Shown: positions 34,267 to 48,186, numbered from the stretch's first letter. The stretch is 64,000 nt of DNA from Labyrinthula sp. Ha (GCA_015227615.1 JAALGZ010000050.1:62001-126000); one strand, 5' to 3'. Numbers and translations are program-made. Notes: generated by a model from the sequence alone, not told the origin.

Positions 34267-35871
34267 TTAGTTCATTTTGAAGAAAGGCAAGGCTAATGAA
34301 TGTCTTGCAGTGTACAAAGTGGACACTACGTTAAACACTAAATAAACCCAAATTACCGTCGACAAGCTTCCAAAAAAATCCATAATATCTAAACAGAAAA
34401 AGCTTCTTCTGGGACAGACACTTGCCAGTATCCAGTTCACCACATAGGAGAACAATGCAGCTCCAAGAGGGATCAAATATGGAGTTAAGAACGCCATTGG
34501 ATCTCGTAACTTGTTTGCCTCCTTATATTCTCTCAACCGCTCTAACAATAATTCTTCCAATTGCTTCTCTCCTTCTTTATTTAGATCATTCAAACCGCTG
34601 TCTCCAATTTTTGAATTCTTTCTGTACTCCTTTAGAGCTAAAGCAGCAGCGCTTTCATGATACAGGAGCAACTTCTCGGGTTCTACATAAGAAGCACCAA
34701 CTCCAGCATATTTATCCATTTCATTCTTATAGAACCTTTCTGCCTTTCCTATAGCGTAAGAAATATTTGCTTCTTGAGTAGCTCTAAACAATGTTTTTGC
34801 TTCTGGGAAAATTTCACTTTCCTGAAATAATTTGCAGTATACTTTGATGTGTTCGAATAATTGTAGAGCAGTTACATTTTCTCCAAGAATCTTCTTTGGG
34901 CAGACACGAAATTTAAACACTCTATAGATGAAATCTTCAAGCAGCTCCTTAAATTCAGGATTTAGTCCACTTACAGCACCATCAAACTTTCGTCTTTTCT
35001 CTGTCACTTTTGTACCTGGATGCGGTAAGCAGTAACAATTAATTTCCTCAAAACAAACAGAGATTTGATTTCTAACTTCAGCCAAATCTCTATGACCAGA
35101 AGAGCTCATTACTTCCTCCAAATATGCAGAAAATTGTTCTTGTACATCATCAAAATCAATCTCTTCTTCATCAATATCTAAATTACGAAAATCCCGAACC
35201 AGAAATTCCAGCTTTTGAAAAGGATGACTTCCTTTTCTAGATAACCCTTTGCCATGATTTTCACTTAGAGCTATCCGTGCGTACTCGGAAAACATAGCTA
35301 AGTGTTGAAGATGATCTTCACGAATATCCATAACTAGATTATACACAGTGTACGATGAGATCAACGTCGAGAGTCCAAAGATAGAAGCTGTCAAATGCTG
35401 GTTTGTTTTTCTATCAAACATTCCTTGCGTATCCATAAGAATTATTGCAGTTTCAACAAGTTTGTCTTTCTTTTCATCAAATACTTTACGAATAAAGTAT
35501 TCACTCCATAACCAAATTCCAGTTGTACATCTTTCTGCGCCATGTTTCCATCCGAAGCCTTTGCTTGTTGAGTACTCTTCTAAGTCTACATTACCCTGGA
35601 TCTGATCTTCGTAGCTCAACCAATTTCTTAAGTCTTTTTCACTAAATAATAAACTAGAAAAAATGTAGTACGTTTCTCTTGTTATGTTCAAGTAGTGAAG
35701 AAAAAAATCTAAAAGGAAGCTTTTTCCTGTGCGAAAACCTCCAACTACTGAAACTATTGCAATTGGCATCTCTTCTGGTATGGAAGAAAATATGGATTTT
35801 AATGATTTTTCATCTAATTCAAAACTGTTCCCTGTTGAATCGATGTCAACTACTTTAATTGCTTTAGCCAT
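34267..35871 (-). CDS. ATL: atlastin-family ER-fusion GTPase
   Basis: A 534-residue dynamin-like GTPase. The P-loop G-G-F-R-T-G-K-S is at 44-51. The switch T-T-G is at 116-118, D-T-Q-G-M-F-D is at 147-153, and the guanine-specificity R-D is in L-V-R-D-F. Conserved atlastin blocks follow: D-L-Q-H-L, L-P-H-P-G and the three-helix-bundle segment A-T-x-E-A-N. Near the C-terminus two hydrophobic segments (about 455-478 and 495-520) form the ER hairpin, and a short tail follows. Atlastins tether and fuse ER tubules by GTP-driven dimerisation. Compared with human ATL1 there is an insertion of about 25-30 residues between the P-loop helix and the W-x-x-G switch region. There is no intron. The start at 35871 fits the family N-terminus (V-x-D-x-x-x-x-F-E-L-D). 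Stop is TAA. Confidence 0.92.
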   Translation of the reverse strand: MAKAIKVVDIDSTGNSFELDEKSLKSIFSSIPEEMPIAIVSVVGGFRTGKSFLLDFFLHYLNITRETYYIFSSLLFSEKDLRNWLSYEDQIQGNVDLEEYSTSKGFGWKHGAERCTTGIWLWSEYFIRKVFDEKKDKLVETAIILMDTQGMFDRKTNQHLTASIFGLSTLISSYTVYNLVMDIREDHLQHLAMFSEYARIALSENHGKGLSRKGSHPFQKLEFLVRDFRNLDIDEEEIDFDDVQEQFSAYLEEVMSSSGHRDLAEVRNQISVCFEEINCYCLPHPGTKVTEKRRKFDGAVSGLNPEFKELLEDFIYRVFKFRVCPKKILGENVTALQLFEHIKVYCKLFQESEIFPEAKTLFRATQEANISYAIGKAERFYKNEMDKYAGVGASYVEPEKLLLYHESAAALALKEYRKNSKIGDSGLNDLNKEGEKQLEELLLERLREYKEANKLRDPMAFLTPYLIPLGAALFSYVVNWILASVCPRRSFFCLDIMDFFGSLSTVIWVYLVFNVVSTLYTARHSLALPFFKMN

Positions 35872-38800
35872 GAAACTTTTATTTCTTTTCTTTGCTTCGA
35901 TTTCCCAAAATATTTAAAACTAACCTACCGTAGTCCATGGTTACACCGGCACCAATAGGTGATGCACCCTCTTTCGAGATTGCTTAATTATACCAAACTT
36001 TGTACAATATACGTAAGTTTGGGTAATAATGACTAAAATATAGTGGTTTTTGAAATACTTATTGAATTTTTTAGTATTTTAGGACCAAGTATTATACTAT
36101 TAAACTTCACGGAAACTATTAATTCTAAACTTTGCCACTGGGAAATAGCACGTATGTTCTTATATGTTAATCCTGATTAAATTTTGCTACTGGAGGATAG
36201 GTCTGTACAAATAAAAATATGCCATAATCTAGTTATTGGGATTTTATCACATCAACGGAATTATTGCACTGAAATCTAAACTTTGTTTGAGAACTACTTT
36301 TTGATCGTACAAAACATACTAATATTAACTCATATTTATCATTATTATTGTTATGCAGGCACAACACACAGATTAATTAAACTACAAAAAGTAAGTATAA
36401 AACCATACTACTTAAGTGAATTTATACCTATTGTTTCCTTAACTAGCACGACTGTTTGACTAATATACTAAACAGTAAATTTTCTCCAGAAGATCATAGC
36501 CTTGCTAGAGACCACGTGGTCAGGATAACGCATAACGTTAAAAGAAAAGAAAATTTAGGAGATAATTGGAAAAATATGCTCAACAAAATTGGAATAAACT
36601 GATATTAATATTTAGACCTTTTTGTAATAGAGCTTTGCTCATGATGAGGGTTGTACAACTACAGCAGGTAAGAAAATTGAGCTTCAGGTAAACTTTATCG
36701 TGAGAACTTAAGCGGATAAAGAAAGCGATGTGTAGAATGACAATCAAAAATGACAGAAAATTAGTATCATGAGAAAAAGAGCTTCCCTTTCTTATGATGA
36801 GTATTCTATTGCCCCAGAGGTGTGAAGCCTAGCGAGCTTCATGAATGTGTAGCTAATCCAAAATATAACAAGTCTCTGATTAGTAGTAAGCAACATTATG
36901 AAATGATGTTCAAATATACATACTGTAAAATTTGAAAAACAACAAAAATGCAATAAAATGATACGTAAGATAAGTGGGTCTAAAAGAAACAATAACCTAA
37001 ACATACAGATACTAAGATAAGATGTTTACCTCGATGTTTCAATATCATATTCCACATGGAAAGAGATAAAAATTTTCTGGTTGAAGCAAGGGTATAGACT
37101 ATTGTGGATACATGGATTAACTCTGGCATATTTTAATGTGCAATCTATGATAGCGTCTTTCAAGAAAGCCCTAACACCACCCTTGTAACAAGCTTGAAAT
37201 TAATATTAATGTACATGAACATTTAAAATCCACACTAGATAGTTTAATTAATCAAATCAAAATCAATTCTATATTGATAGAATATATAATATCCCAAGTT
37301 ATCACATGAGTAGAAAAGGTGTAGCATACTAGATTAAACCATGAAAACAAAAAATGGTGCTCTGAACTTTCTTATAAGACAAACTACCTAGAAACTCTAT
37401 ACAATGTATCTTAAGCTAGGTGAAATAACGATGAATGAATGCATCATAACCATAATTAACGCTAAATGTTGCTCGAAAGCTTCTAGGAGGATATAATCTT
37501 ATTGTTTGTGATCTTGATTGAAAGATTATTTACGATGTTCTCAATGACAAACCAAACATAATCAGAGCACCATTAAAGTATGAAAGTGAATAACTGAACT
37601 CAAGAATAGTAATTAATAAGCTAAAGAGCTATTAAACAGCATATCTTATTTGAATTACATTTAAAAACCGGCTGCTTAAAGTATAATTATTGGACATTTT
37701 AATAAGTATATCATGATCCACAGTCAAGAGCTAATTTTGAATACTGAAACAATTATTTTTTGAAAAACCTAAACTGTTGAACACAATAGAAAAGAATTGG
37801 AAATGCAGCTTTTCCAAAAATTTTCGGCTCCGGTTTTAGCGACATAATGTTTGATCTAGCTTTTTCTAGCTCTGAAGGTAAACATGAGGCAACAGTGGAA
37901 ACTGCCGCAATAGTAAATTTTCTAATGTAAGAAATGCCTTAATTTGAGTGCATAGATGCTACCAGCTTTTCCAGATAAGATAAAGGAGGCTCATCAACGC
38001 ATGTAAACTCACAACTATAAGCTTATGATACTCTTTCTTGGCATTTCGGTGGAGAGAGTAAATAACCCCACCTTTGCTGTTGATTGCAGTGATATTCTAA
38101 TTTTCAATATAATATCATCATCTTGGTAATTTACCTCTTGACCAGATCATGTCTAAAGAAATTAAGCAGTATGTTGGGGCATTATTATATGAAGTCATAT
38201 CTCAGATAGTAGAAATATTTACTCGTCTGTTCAAAAATAGAGACAACACATAATTATTTATAGTTTGTCACTAATATAATGGAAAACTTGTAACTCAGAG
38301 TATATGTACAAAAATATAGAAAATTTCATTTTGAATACAAGGAAGAACTATTGAAGAACCAAACTCAAACCAATAGGGTAGCCTGTGATAACAATACTTA
38401 TAGATGACATAGTGAGTGCTCTCTCCGTAAAAAACACCAGGTCTATAAAAACAATGCTAGGGTTGACTCTACATTAAATGATCTTCGTAATAGATCATAA
38501 AAATTTAAAGGTGTACTATATCCATTATTGAATCGGAAGTTCATTGAAAGCTTTTGAAATTACTAGGAAGCTAGATCAAGATTATTTAATGAAGAGAGAA
38601 AATTAAGAACTAAACTACACCGGAAATTGTGTGATCCCAGCTTAAAATTTTGTGTTTGCGGAGCAATGAAAGAATGTACACATGACATGTTAAGTTCATT
38701 TTCATATGTCCTTGCAGCAGATGAGCTTCTTTCCGGTTTCCTATCAAAATAATCAACTGAATGACGAATAAAGGTTTGATTATGTGTCAACATTTTGCCT

Positions 38801-41800
38801 CTATTGTATTTGCTATAAGGCATTTCTGATTATACTTTCTTGATTCGGGGTAGAAATCTTAACATACAAAGCACATCACACACATATACTCTGAAGCAAG
38901 AGAAATCTGTCGTGTATACTTAATTTACCAAGATCATTGCGTACTATGACGTTACTACCAAATATATTGTCATAGAATGATATACCGTAGAATAATTTCC
39001 AACTAAAGCAGCAAGCTGGACTATATATGATGTGAAAAAAGTGAACTGAAAGTGTCTAAGTTGCAAGGAAAAACTACTTCCCAACTACATACCATATATC
39101 GTATGTTTATTGGAAACCTTAATTCTACATAAGAAAACAGTATCCACATAAGTTTAATAGTACACTTTTGAAACATGAATAATTTACATCCTAGGGTTTT
39201 GATTTTGTTAACAAAATCTGCGATAAGACAAACTCCAAAATATAAGACAGTTAACCCTTTCCATGAAAAAAAATCTATCAAAAGGAATCCTTGAGAGCAA
39301 ACAATTTTCACATTGTGGTTAATGTCGGCAAATAAACTTGACATATTATGCATCTATATCACCATTATTTTCCCAACAATAATTGTTTTTGGATGTGGAT
39401 CAATATCTTTGCTGGTACATAGATACTGCATAAGGCTACCCATAAATTTAGCAAGTGCTTAAAATATGAGCAAATATTTCCCCGAATGGGAATAGATTTA
39501 GAAACACCTACATTTTGCATGAAAAATATTTTTTTTTCTCACCGATTTATTCTACATGTCAAAATTTCCATTCTTGATAATAAATAGCACTGAAAGTTGT
39601 ACATATTCCAAGCATTAAAAAAGAACATGACTTTCAGAACTACTTGAGAAGAGAAATAAATTAGTAGTCTTACGTACATGCCCAGTTAAAATTAGAGTTT
39701 TCCGTAAAGTTAAAGTTAGAAGAAACGAGATTAGTAATTTTGTGGAGCAATACCTCATTCAACACACCGCTTAAAAAATGCAAGCACGTCAGAAACATCA
39801 AGATACAATTTAGTTTAGGCCTTTTGGGGAGACAAAAGAAAATGTTGTATTGGAATCGAGTTTTTTCTCACTGGACTAAAAAAAATATCTGTCTAGTATC
39901 TAAATCTGTAGACAAATATCAGTCTTTTTAAGCTGGTTGATGAAATATCTTGCTGGTGAGTAAGAAACTATAAGTCATATTCACAAAACTATAAGAAGCA
40001 TTGGAGGCAATAACTGCAGGTTAGAAAAACTGCAGCAAATTACAAATAAACAAAAAAAGAAGCTTGAAATCATGGATTTATATTTTCAAGAGCCAGGAGG
40101 TGAAAATAAAATCTTAAGCTAAATTCGCTTTCAAAACATTTCCTCGGTGATCAAATATGATCCTTGGATTTTTGAAATTCAAATAGGAACTTAGGGACAT
40201 GTCTTACTTACTGGGTGTTATTTTAAACAGAGATAAAATCTTTTAGCGCAACCACTGTTGAAAATTCAAGGAGTGTATTGTGGAAGTTAATATTCAGATG
40301 GTAGAATACTATCTGCAAGAAAGTATTCAAATTTACATAACACGCTCTAGGCATGGAGTTGCGTAGAATTCGTACCCGCGAGCTCTCGATTTTATGGCGA
40401 TTTTTTCTGTATTCTTAACTTAAATACCTATCTAAAGGTGTAATAAAGGTTTGTCTTGCATAGTATATATAAAATTATTAAGCAACTATTACTTCAAACT
40501 AAACATTAGCATAGTTTGATGATGTCATTAAATATATGAATGGAATATATTATTAAATAATTCCAGGATTATGCTTGACTCTTAGAGGCTCATCTATAAA
40601 TTAAAAACTCAATATTCTGGTACTTTATAAAACCGATTTAACCATGTCTCAGGTAAAGTCTGTAAAAGCGACAATTTTATCCGGCCAGTTTATGGATTTC
40701 ATGCTTAGGGAAGTCAAATATATTTACAGGAAGAAAAGCTCAGTGCAAATCCATACATCAGCTATTACACTAGATATAGAAAATAAAAGGTCTAACACTT
40801 CAAAATATAGATCAATTCAGATTACAGATGTTTCAATTCAATACTTTATGGTCTAGTTGGTACTTCACATAGTTTCATGATCTATTAAATCTTCAGTAAT
40901 TGTGATATTTCATAGTTTTCCAGCTAATTGTTTTAGTTAATAGGCCCCAAGTATTAGTTCAATTGGTATTTGAAATAAGAAGTTGCTGTTATTTTTTCCT
41001 CTTCTGCTAACACAACTTGCATTCGTTGAAGTTCAGTTATTGATGGTTGATGATAGGCATTAAATCAAAGTTATGCACTTTCCATTTTGGTTAGCTTAAC
41101 TTTGTCTGACCAGTATCACTATAGCAGCATTATCAGGTACTTATCCTTATACTATTATATTTTTTTCAGTTGATAGGAGTGCTTACTTTATTACAAATAT
41201 TTGTTCTTATGATATCTAATTTTGTTACAATTGGGTACCTGTCCAAAAAATATGTTGATATATTTGTATCAACTCTGTAGCATTATCTAGTATTGACTAT
41301 GGAACGTTTCAACGATTTACTTGTATAGATTTATAGCTGAATTCATATCTGAAAAAAAGAAAACAATATACAGAAATTTTAAGCATGGCATAGAAGGCAA
41401 ATAAGCTCCTTAAGGACGTTGTATTTGTCTTCTAAAAATATAAACTGATAGTTTAATGCTCTACTGTAACAGTTATTCAGTTATATTATTTATATCTACA
41501 ATTCTGATTAAATTATCAGTTTATTTTGGGTGTAACAGGTATCGAATGAAAAATATAAAGCTCTTATAGAGCTAATTCTCTCCTTAGAAAAGTACTAAGT
41601 CGATGTATTGAAGACACCATTTGTATCATTCTATATCTTACTTAGCTCTGTGTGAAACATAACACCAAAGCCATATGTTCCTACATATACTATTTAATAT
41701 TTATGAATGTCAAATTCATATTCTCTAGTTCAAATATATTTCTAGAAACTTTCTATTAGCCAGGATAAACTATCGTCTAAAATTTGTGAAAAGGGGATCC

Positions 41801-44800
41801 TCTGACCGTTCTGTAGGTTGGATCGGGAGTGCCTTATAAAGGCCAACCCTTTTCTTACCCCAGGATGCTCCTGAAACTTATGCTTCAACTTGCTTTTTTT
41901 CACTATAAATGACGCTGAGATTTTTCAGATTAATTGGATTATACTCATACATGGTAGATTCAAGAATAACGTATATCAGGAGCTCGATAGATTACTTTTT
42001 TCTCTTTTTTTTGCGTTCATATGAGCTATGGTGACTTTGCTTTTACTTGAAAATTTCCCGTATAGAGATTCAATAACCCGAGTCAGCTATAATTTTAGCT
42101 TTTAAAATTCCTTGAAGAGCAATATGGATATCTTTGTTTTATTACTCGAGTTATCTAATTAGAGAGCTTCCCATTCACCGACACCTTAGGTACAATATTG
42201 GCATTGAAATAATTTTTATTAAAAAAGTTATTCAATATGCCGGGTATTTGAAGTTATTCAACAGTGACTGATTGGGGGTTTATAATTTAAGGTACCTGGA
42301 TATTGTTTCTAAGAACCATGTTTTGTTTTCGTTCCCCTGGTTATTATTTGTGATAGAAAAACAATTTTGAACATTCTTTGTTAAACTATTTGTCTAATTT
42401 ATTGCACGGTTTACTTAAGTATTTCCTAAGAAGACAAAATTTAAGTCCCATAACACATAATTCAATTTATTTTGAAAATAGCTATTCTGATATTCTTGTC
42501 TGTTTAGTCGACATTTGCATTTTGCATGACAAGTTACCCTAAGACCCTCCGGTTGTTTACAGCGAAAAATCACTTTTGTTTAAAAGATTCATATAAAATT
42601 CATAATAAATAAATAGAGCGGTATCTATTGGTACTTATTTTGATAAACTTGGCGAATCTTTTCATTTAAACTCAAGCCTAAACTCTACACATACAGTTGG
42701 GATATTTACTAATTACTGGCTAACCGGGTTCTTTACCAGTAACCCTTCTAACTAGCTCTAAAATCATCCAATAAACACACGGTTAAATTATACAGAGCAG
42801 TTTCTAAAGTCATTTTGGTTGGGATTCTATGTGAGAAAAATCTTCTCTTTTAATTTAGCAATTAAATCCAGATTCTCAACATTATGTCTTTTAGAGATAT
42901 CTTTGAAAAACACTGTGTTGAACTTCAACTTATTTTTAAATTGACAAGACCCGGAATCGACTAAAGATAATTATAGTGCTTATTATATTCAGAATTATTA
43001 TTGAAAACAAAATGACAGTTCTTTTATTCCACTTCGTCATAAACCATGTGATATAGTTTATTGAACTAAGTTGCCCTAGAATATTAAGATATATTTTGCT
43101 TCTATGCAAAAACTTTCCATCAACTTGTAGTCTTAATTGATGTTTAACTCTTTATGTATACCTATACTTCTATATTATCACAAAGTATCAGAAAAATTGT
43201 TTTGTGATCTGTAGAGATGCTGTCTCGGCTTTTACAGGAATTAGCCGTATCGGCATCACGCTAAGTTTGTTCGCAAGCGTAAACGTACATACACTCCATT
43301 TGCTATTTAGATATATTACTTGAAAGACAGTAGCGCTTCCTCATGCACAAGAAATTTTTGCTTATTCTAAGGTCATGTCTTACATAAATTGCTAAGCGCT
43401 CGTTCTTCTTCATCTTTATAATCTCTAAAAACTTTATTGAAATGATTGGTTAGTTTAATATGATGCAATTTGATCCTTAAAGTATGGCATTTTATCAATG
43501 TCCTTTCTTCTGGAACTGAAATGCTTATGGACATAATCAGTGCTCATAACTATATCGTAATGAATTTCCTTACGGAAAGTGTCACAAGTTCCCTATGATG
43601 GGTCGCATCACCAAACCATATTCGCCATTTACAATGTAGAAAACCCTATTAGATAACTTGCCAAAGTTTAGGTCATTTCTATGGTAATGGATTGGTGTTG
43701 TTTCGCTATTCTAGATGAAATATGCACTCTCTGTTAATGAATTCACTAGAAATCTGTTCTTATAAACTCTTGTAGGACCTAGCTTTGATGGTTTAGCTTC
43801 CTCTAAACTACCGTAATTTTATAATGGGAAGCTCAAAATTGCAATACTTTCTAGTTATCATTTTTAATTGATAAAGTGAATACCAACAATGAACATCCCT
43901 CTTTGTCATCATTTACCAGAAACTATTATAGATCACGAGTACTTATAGAACCCATTTAAGTAATGATAAAGCATGGAAGCCTGTGAACTATAAATTGTAG
44001 ATCAATAATTTTTCTCACGTTGTTTAAGAAAAAAATAAACGAGATAAAGTTCATCTTAAATGATTTGAAGTTCATGGGCTCTTGCCTTTTCCTTTACAGT
44101 GCTTTCTCGGGCTTGTAAGGCACAGAATTTTATAACTAAAGATTCGGTGGTTCCAAAGTAGAAATGTAACTTTGCCAAAATTTTTGTGCTTTCAAATTTA
44201 AAAGATATAATAAAGAAAAGTATTTTTTTTAACCATTAGAAAACTAAGCTGGTTAGACACACATTCTTGAAGACCGGTATATTGGTTTTAAGAAGAGGAC
44301 GCACATGAGAATAAGAAACTGTCACAAGAAAACAAAAAAAATCATGTGTTCATAATAAATTAGAAGTATTAAGAATATGTACAGAAAAAACAGAATATTA
44401 AAAATTTTTAACCGAGTTTAGAACTCTCTTAATATTATATTTATGAACTTTCTCTAAGTTATCCAAATATTACATTGCTGCAAAAAGTCTAAAAACACAG
44501 AAGAAAGATTCAAACAAAGAAGATAGCGATCTTAGTAACCGCCTTTGAAATTTACGACGACTTGATTTTAAAAAGGAACCCAGAATAATGCATCAGCATC
44601 GAGGTTACCACATTGGAACCGGACAACAAAGAAACCTTACTCAAGAAATTGTCATCAGAAATTGATCATTGAATCAATAATCTTAAGTGATAAATTTAAC
44701 AATGAAAAATCAAAGGAAGGTGCAAAATAGGCTCTATTTTGATTTTCCCATTGCTCCATTTCTTTGAAGTAACTAGAGGGGGTGTATAATATAGTCATGA

Positions 44801-44965
44801 ACTCGATATGGCATTACCCCAAGATACGTTCTTAAGAACTCAAAAGTGAAACTGCAAAACGACAGACGCTGAATTTTACCTAATACCACAAGGTAAAAGC
44901 CAAAATTTGTTGAAATCATTCAATTTAATTTTTTTATTAGTTTCTATTGAATATTCTTTGAAGTT
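35872..44965. other. 9-kb gene desert
   Basis: This is the longest gap in the window. Open frames are short and unrecognisable; the longest (minus 39021-39353, 110 codons) has no domain and no conserved neighbour. No RNA gene or tandem repeat was noticed. Small spliced genes with exons under about 100 nt could be hidden here. Confidence 0.5.
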
Positions 44966-46313
44966 ATGAAGAAGCTGTTGAAATGTTTACTGCCGAAGGA
45001 GAAGAAGAATTCGATGGAGTCAGTTTCTCTTGAATGGTTTCGAGTCCGCTATGAAAATTTAACTATTGATTTGCAGGTAAAAACAACTGGAGTGCCATTG
45101 ATAGAGATTTACGATACATCTTCACCAGTATATTCAAACTTTTCTGCAAATCATCGAAATAGATTAAGGAAGCTCGATAGTTTCGAGGTAGTACTTTTCT
45201 TGACGCGAACTACTATATCTCCAAATGAAATAAAGTTTTTAGAAAGTTTTTTCCCGATAATAGATATAAAATCTATTGAACTTTTCTCTCTTTCATCTAG
45301 TTTGATCTTAGAGATTTTTTTTTCTTAGCAATGTCAACAAAAGGGGATTTAAGAAAAATAACTTTCGGTAATAGTTCAAAAAAAATATCAGGATATTTTT
45401 CTTAAGAATACAAGGAAAAAATTGAATATTGAATATATTGATTTTAAAGGGATTGATTTTGATATACCATATGCAGAAGTTGTTAAACACTATAGGTTAC
45501 AAGGAATGAACTTAAAAGAAATCAAGAGCAATATAAATATATCTTTATTTTATCTCTGCAAATATTCGATAAAACATAATATTTTTCCAAATCTTATTCA
45601 TTTGAACATTTCTGATAAATCTTTAGTTTGTGATGTTCAAGTTTCTGTTTTATATTCTCTTGCAGAATCACTTTGTAATCAACTAAGAGTGTTTAAGTTT
45701 AGTTCTAGGCATACTGTCTCCTTAACTAGTGCAAACTTTTATATTCTTAGTAAAGTTATAATCTCAATTCGAGTTTATATTTTATTAAACATTAATTTTC
45801 CGCTTCAAAGCGATGTTAATTCTACGTTGATTTTTAGTAGTTTATTCTTCTCAAGAGATTTTATAAAATATAAAAGTTTTCTTAGATTAACATCAGGAAA
45901 AGCTGAAGTTATTAAACGAGCTAATAGAGTTCAATCTGTTTCAAAGGGAAGTTTTCGTGTTAAATTTGGAAAATTAACTAAAGAGAAATAAGTTTTTGTT
46001 CATATCCTATAAGTTGCTCTATTTTTATGTTGTAGATAATCAATTTAAAGCTTCAATAGAACATATATTGAAAGAAATAGAGTATAAATTAAGTAATGTG
46101 TTCTTTTCGTCCCTACAGAACATACTAATTGTCACAAATAGGGAATCTCGGTTTGATATTCTTGTCAATATCCTGCATAGTTATACTTTATTCAGAAATC
46201 TTGTTCTTATTATTTTAGGAGGAAACTATATCGTCAAAAAAATTTTTCTTGAGGTACTTCCTTTTTATACATGCAATTCCTTAACGATTAAACTTTTTGA
46301 ACCAGATTTGTGA
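44966..46313 (+). pseudogene. LRR-like protein gene, interrupted reading frame
   Basis: Four consecutive open stretches in three frames together read like leucine-rich repeats (for example S-I-E-L-F-S-L, D-L-R-K-I-T-F-G-N-S-S, L-N-I-E-Y-I-D-F, L-I-H-L-N-I-S, N-L-V-L-I-I-L-G-G-N). The first change of frame is removed by a 29-nt GT-AG intron (45300-45328, ending T-rich TTCTTAG). The last could be a 25-nt intron (45959-45983, ending TTAACTAAAG). For the change near 45403 I find no short intron that fits; it looks like a one-base frameshift in a T/A-rich run. The locus is therefore either a recently decayed gene, a gene with an unusual intron, or it contains a sequence error. LRR proteins bind other proteins; the partner is unknown. 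No close copy is seen in the window. Confidence 0.5.
45300..45328 (+). other. 29-nt candidate intron in the LRR-like gene
   Basis: It starts GTTTGATC and ends TTTTTCTTAG. Its removal restores frame from S-L-S-S into M-S-T-K-G-D-L-R-K. The donor is GTT rather than the GTA of the secure introns here. Confidence 0.5.
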
Positions 46314-46968
46314 TTGATTATATTCTTCGCTCATTTGTTCTATTTCATTTGTATTCGTTTGGACTCTTCTGTATCTACTCTTAAAGCAAAAGGAGGAATA
46401 ATAGAATAAAAGTGACTTCAAGTCTTGAATACTGGAAAAATAAACAACCAATTTCTGTTGAAAGCAAAAAATATCACATAGCTGAATTGACAGATTTTTT
46501 ACTAGTGCGACAACCCTTAATAGTGTCCTACAATCCTAAACCTGTTTCTACACAAGCTTCAAAACTACACTGATACTATAATAGCATTAAAATTTTTACT
46601 TAGCTTGTTCCAGAGCTATCTGTGTCCATCACTCTTCACTTGACTTCCAGCGAATTCTATGCTTTGGTGATAGCAGAAATATCCAATGACATTTTCTTGT
46701 TTTCTTGAATTGCTTTCTTACAATTCGGTAAATATACTATGTTTACTTAACTGGAAACAAGTTTGACTACAGCAATGAACATAGCTAGTGCTCTAATGGA
46801 TATCAGATAATTAAGAACACTGCACTCAAATACATTATAATATTCTTACCAATAACCAGCAGAAGAAAGTTTCGATAAGCAACTTGAGAAATATAAGTCC
46901 AAAATAAACTAACAAGATCACATATACCTTTTCTGTTTCGAAGGAAACATCTAATTGAGAAACAGTAA
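46314..46968. other. intergenic spacer
   Basis: 655 bp between the LRR-like locus and the tandem membrane-protein family. Nothing was recognised. Confidence 0.55.
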
Positions 46969-47745
46969 TTAAATGAAATCAAACTTGTTATCTTCCATAA
47001 ACTCGTTGTTCGTCTTCTGCATTATGTCTACAACATTAGAACTCCAGGCCATACCAGGTCTACTGAAACTAATAGTATAAAAATTGTCTCCCTTTAAATA
47101 ATACGATCTTTTTCTTCCCATTCTAAAATTCTCTCGAACTGGAAAAAATAACTCTAAGCCTTTACGTGTAGGCTCTAACCACCAGTTCAATTGGATCCCT
47201 ATGTTTGTATTTAACATTTCCAAACAGCACAGTATTGTGTTATACTTCACATCACAATAAACTTGTTCCTTCAATCCAATGCATGCAGACTTAGAAGAAG
47301 AAATATGAGTATTTTGTGCTAAGAAGTTGCCACCTCATGAACCATTAACTAAGAATCCAGTAGCATAGGAAGATGCCAAGTAAGCAGAGAACATACAAAG
47401 CATAATACTAAAAAATATCAGAAGCATCTCCTGTAAGAATAAATAAGAAAATCAAGGCAGTACACAGCAGTGATGTTTTACCCTTTTCCAGGTTGTTCTT
47501 CTCCACGACATAAGATAACTAATTGGACAAAATGCTGAAATAGATTGGCGTCTAAGAAGAACATCGAAATGAGAAACTGTTGCTACATCAACAACAACAA
47601 TTATGAAAGCCCCTTTGGTAATATTATGCTTATCTGCGTACAAGTACCATTTATCCAACACTTTCTGTCTAAGACTTTCTTTTCCTTCAAACTGCAGAAA
47701 ATACAACATTCTTTTTGCTACATCATTACCATTCTCTCTAATATG
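46969..47745 (-). pseudogene. decayed copy of the tandem single-pass membrane protein family
   Basis: Two open stretches in the same frame (47452-47709 and 46969-47274 plus flanking) match the intact copy at 48187-48954 along its length. Shared blocks are F-L-Q-F-E at the start, L-R-x-K-V-x-x-K-W-Y, F-S-A-Y-L-A-x-S-Y-A in the membrane segment, and L-E-L-F-F-P near the C-terminus. A 33-nt GT-AG intron (47431-47463, ending TTATTCTTACAG) would remove the first interruption. An in-frame TGA remains after the membrane segment at the position matching the intact copy's N-R-T, so the copy is probably dead or recently disabled. Homology to the intact copy extends slightly upstream of the first ATG (G-N-D-V-A-K), suggesting an unseen first exon in the family. 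Confidence 0.6.
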
Positions 47746-48186
47746 AATACTAAAAGTAAGACAAAAAACAACTAAAAAAAAATCTAGTTACTATTCATGA
47801 AAAAGAGCTTCTCCTAGCAAACATATCTGGCAGTTTCAAGTATCCACTCTTAGCACACATGGTTTTGTCTCTATTAGCTCTTAGTTTGGAACATTTCTGT
47901 ACAACTCTCATTTCAGTAAGACCAAAAACTCTTCTACCAAAAAGGGAGCGAATATATAATGGTTTAGATAGAAAACTCGGTTAGACATGCACCAATTTCC
48001 AACCTCAATATATCTAAGTCAATTTCTCATATTAACACCTTTGCTTAATAGAGTTTTCATCTTTCCTTGCTAATTGTTCCTACTAGCGGAAGACTGATGT
48101 AAATTTCCATACTAAGGGAGTTGTTCAAGTGCACTAAAACAGATAACAGCAAAAGTAAGTTATTGGTTTGCTCAACTCATGTCAAC
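47746..48186. other. spacer between tandem paralogs
   Basis: About 440 bp. It may hold the missing first exon of the copy to its left, preceded by T-rich acceptor-like sequence (TTGTCTTACTTTTAG). Not resolved. Confidence 0.4.

Noticed and set aside
39021-39353. 110-codon minus-strand frame
   Set aside because: No recognisable domain, and isolated in a 9-kb desert.
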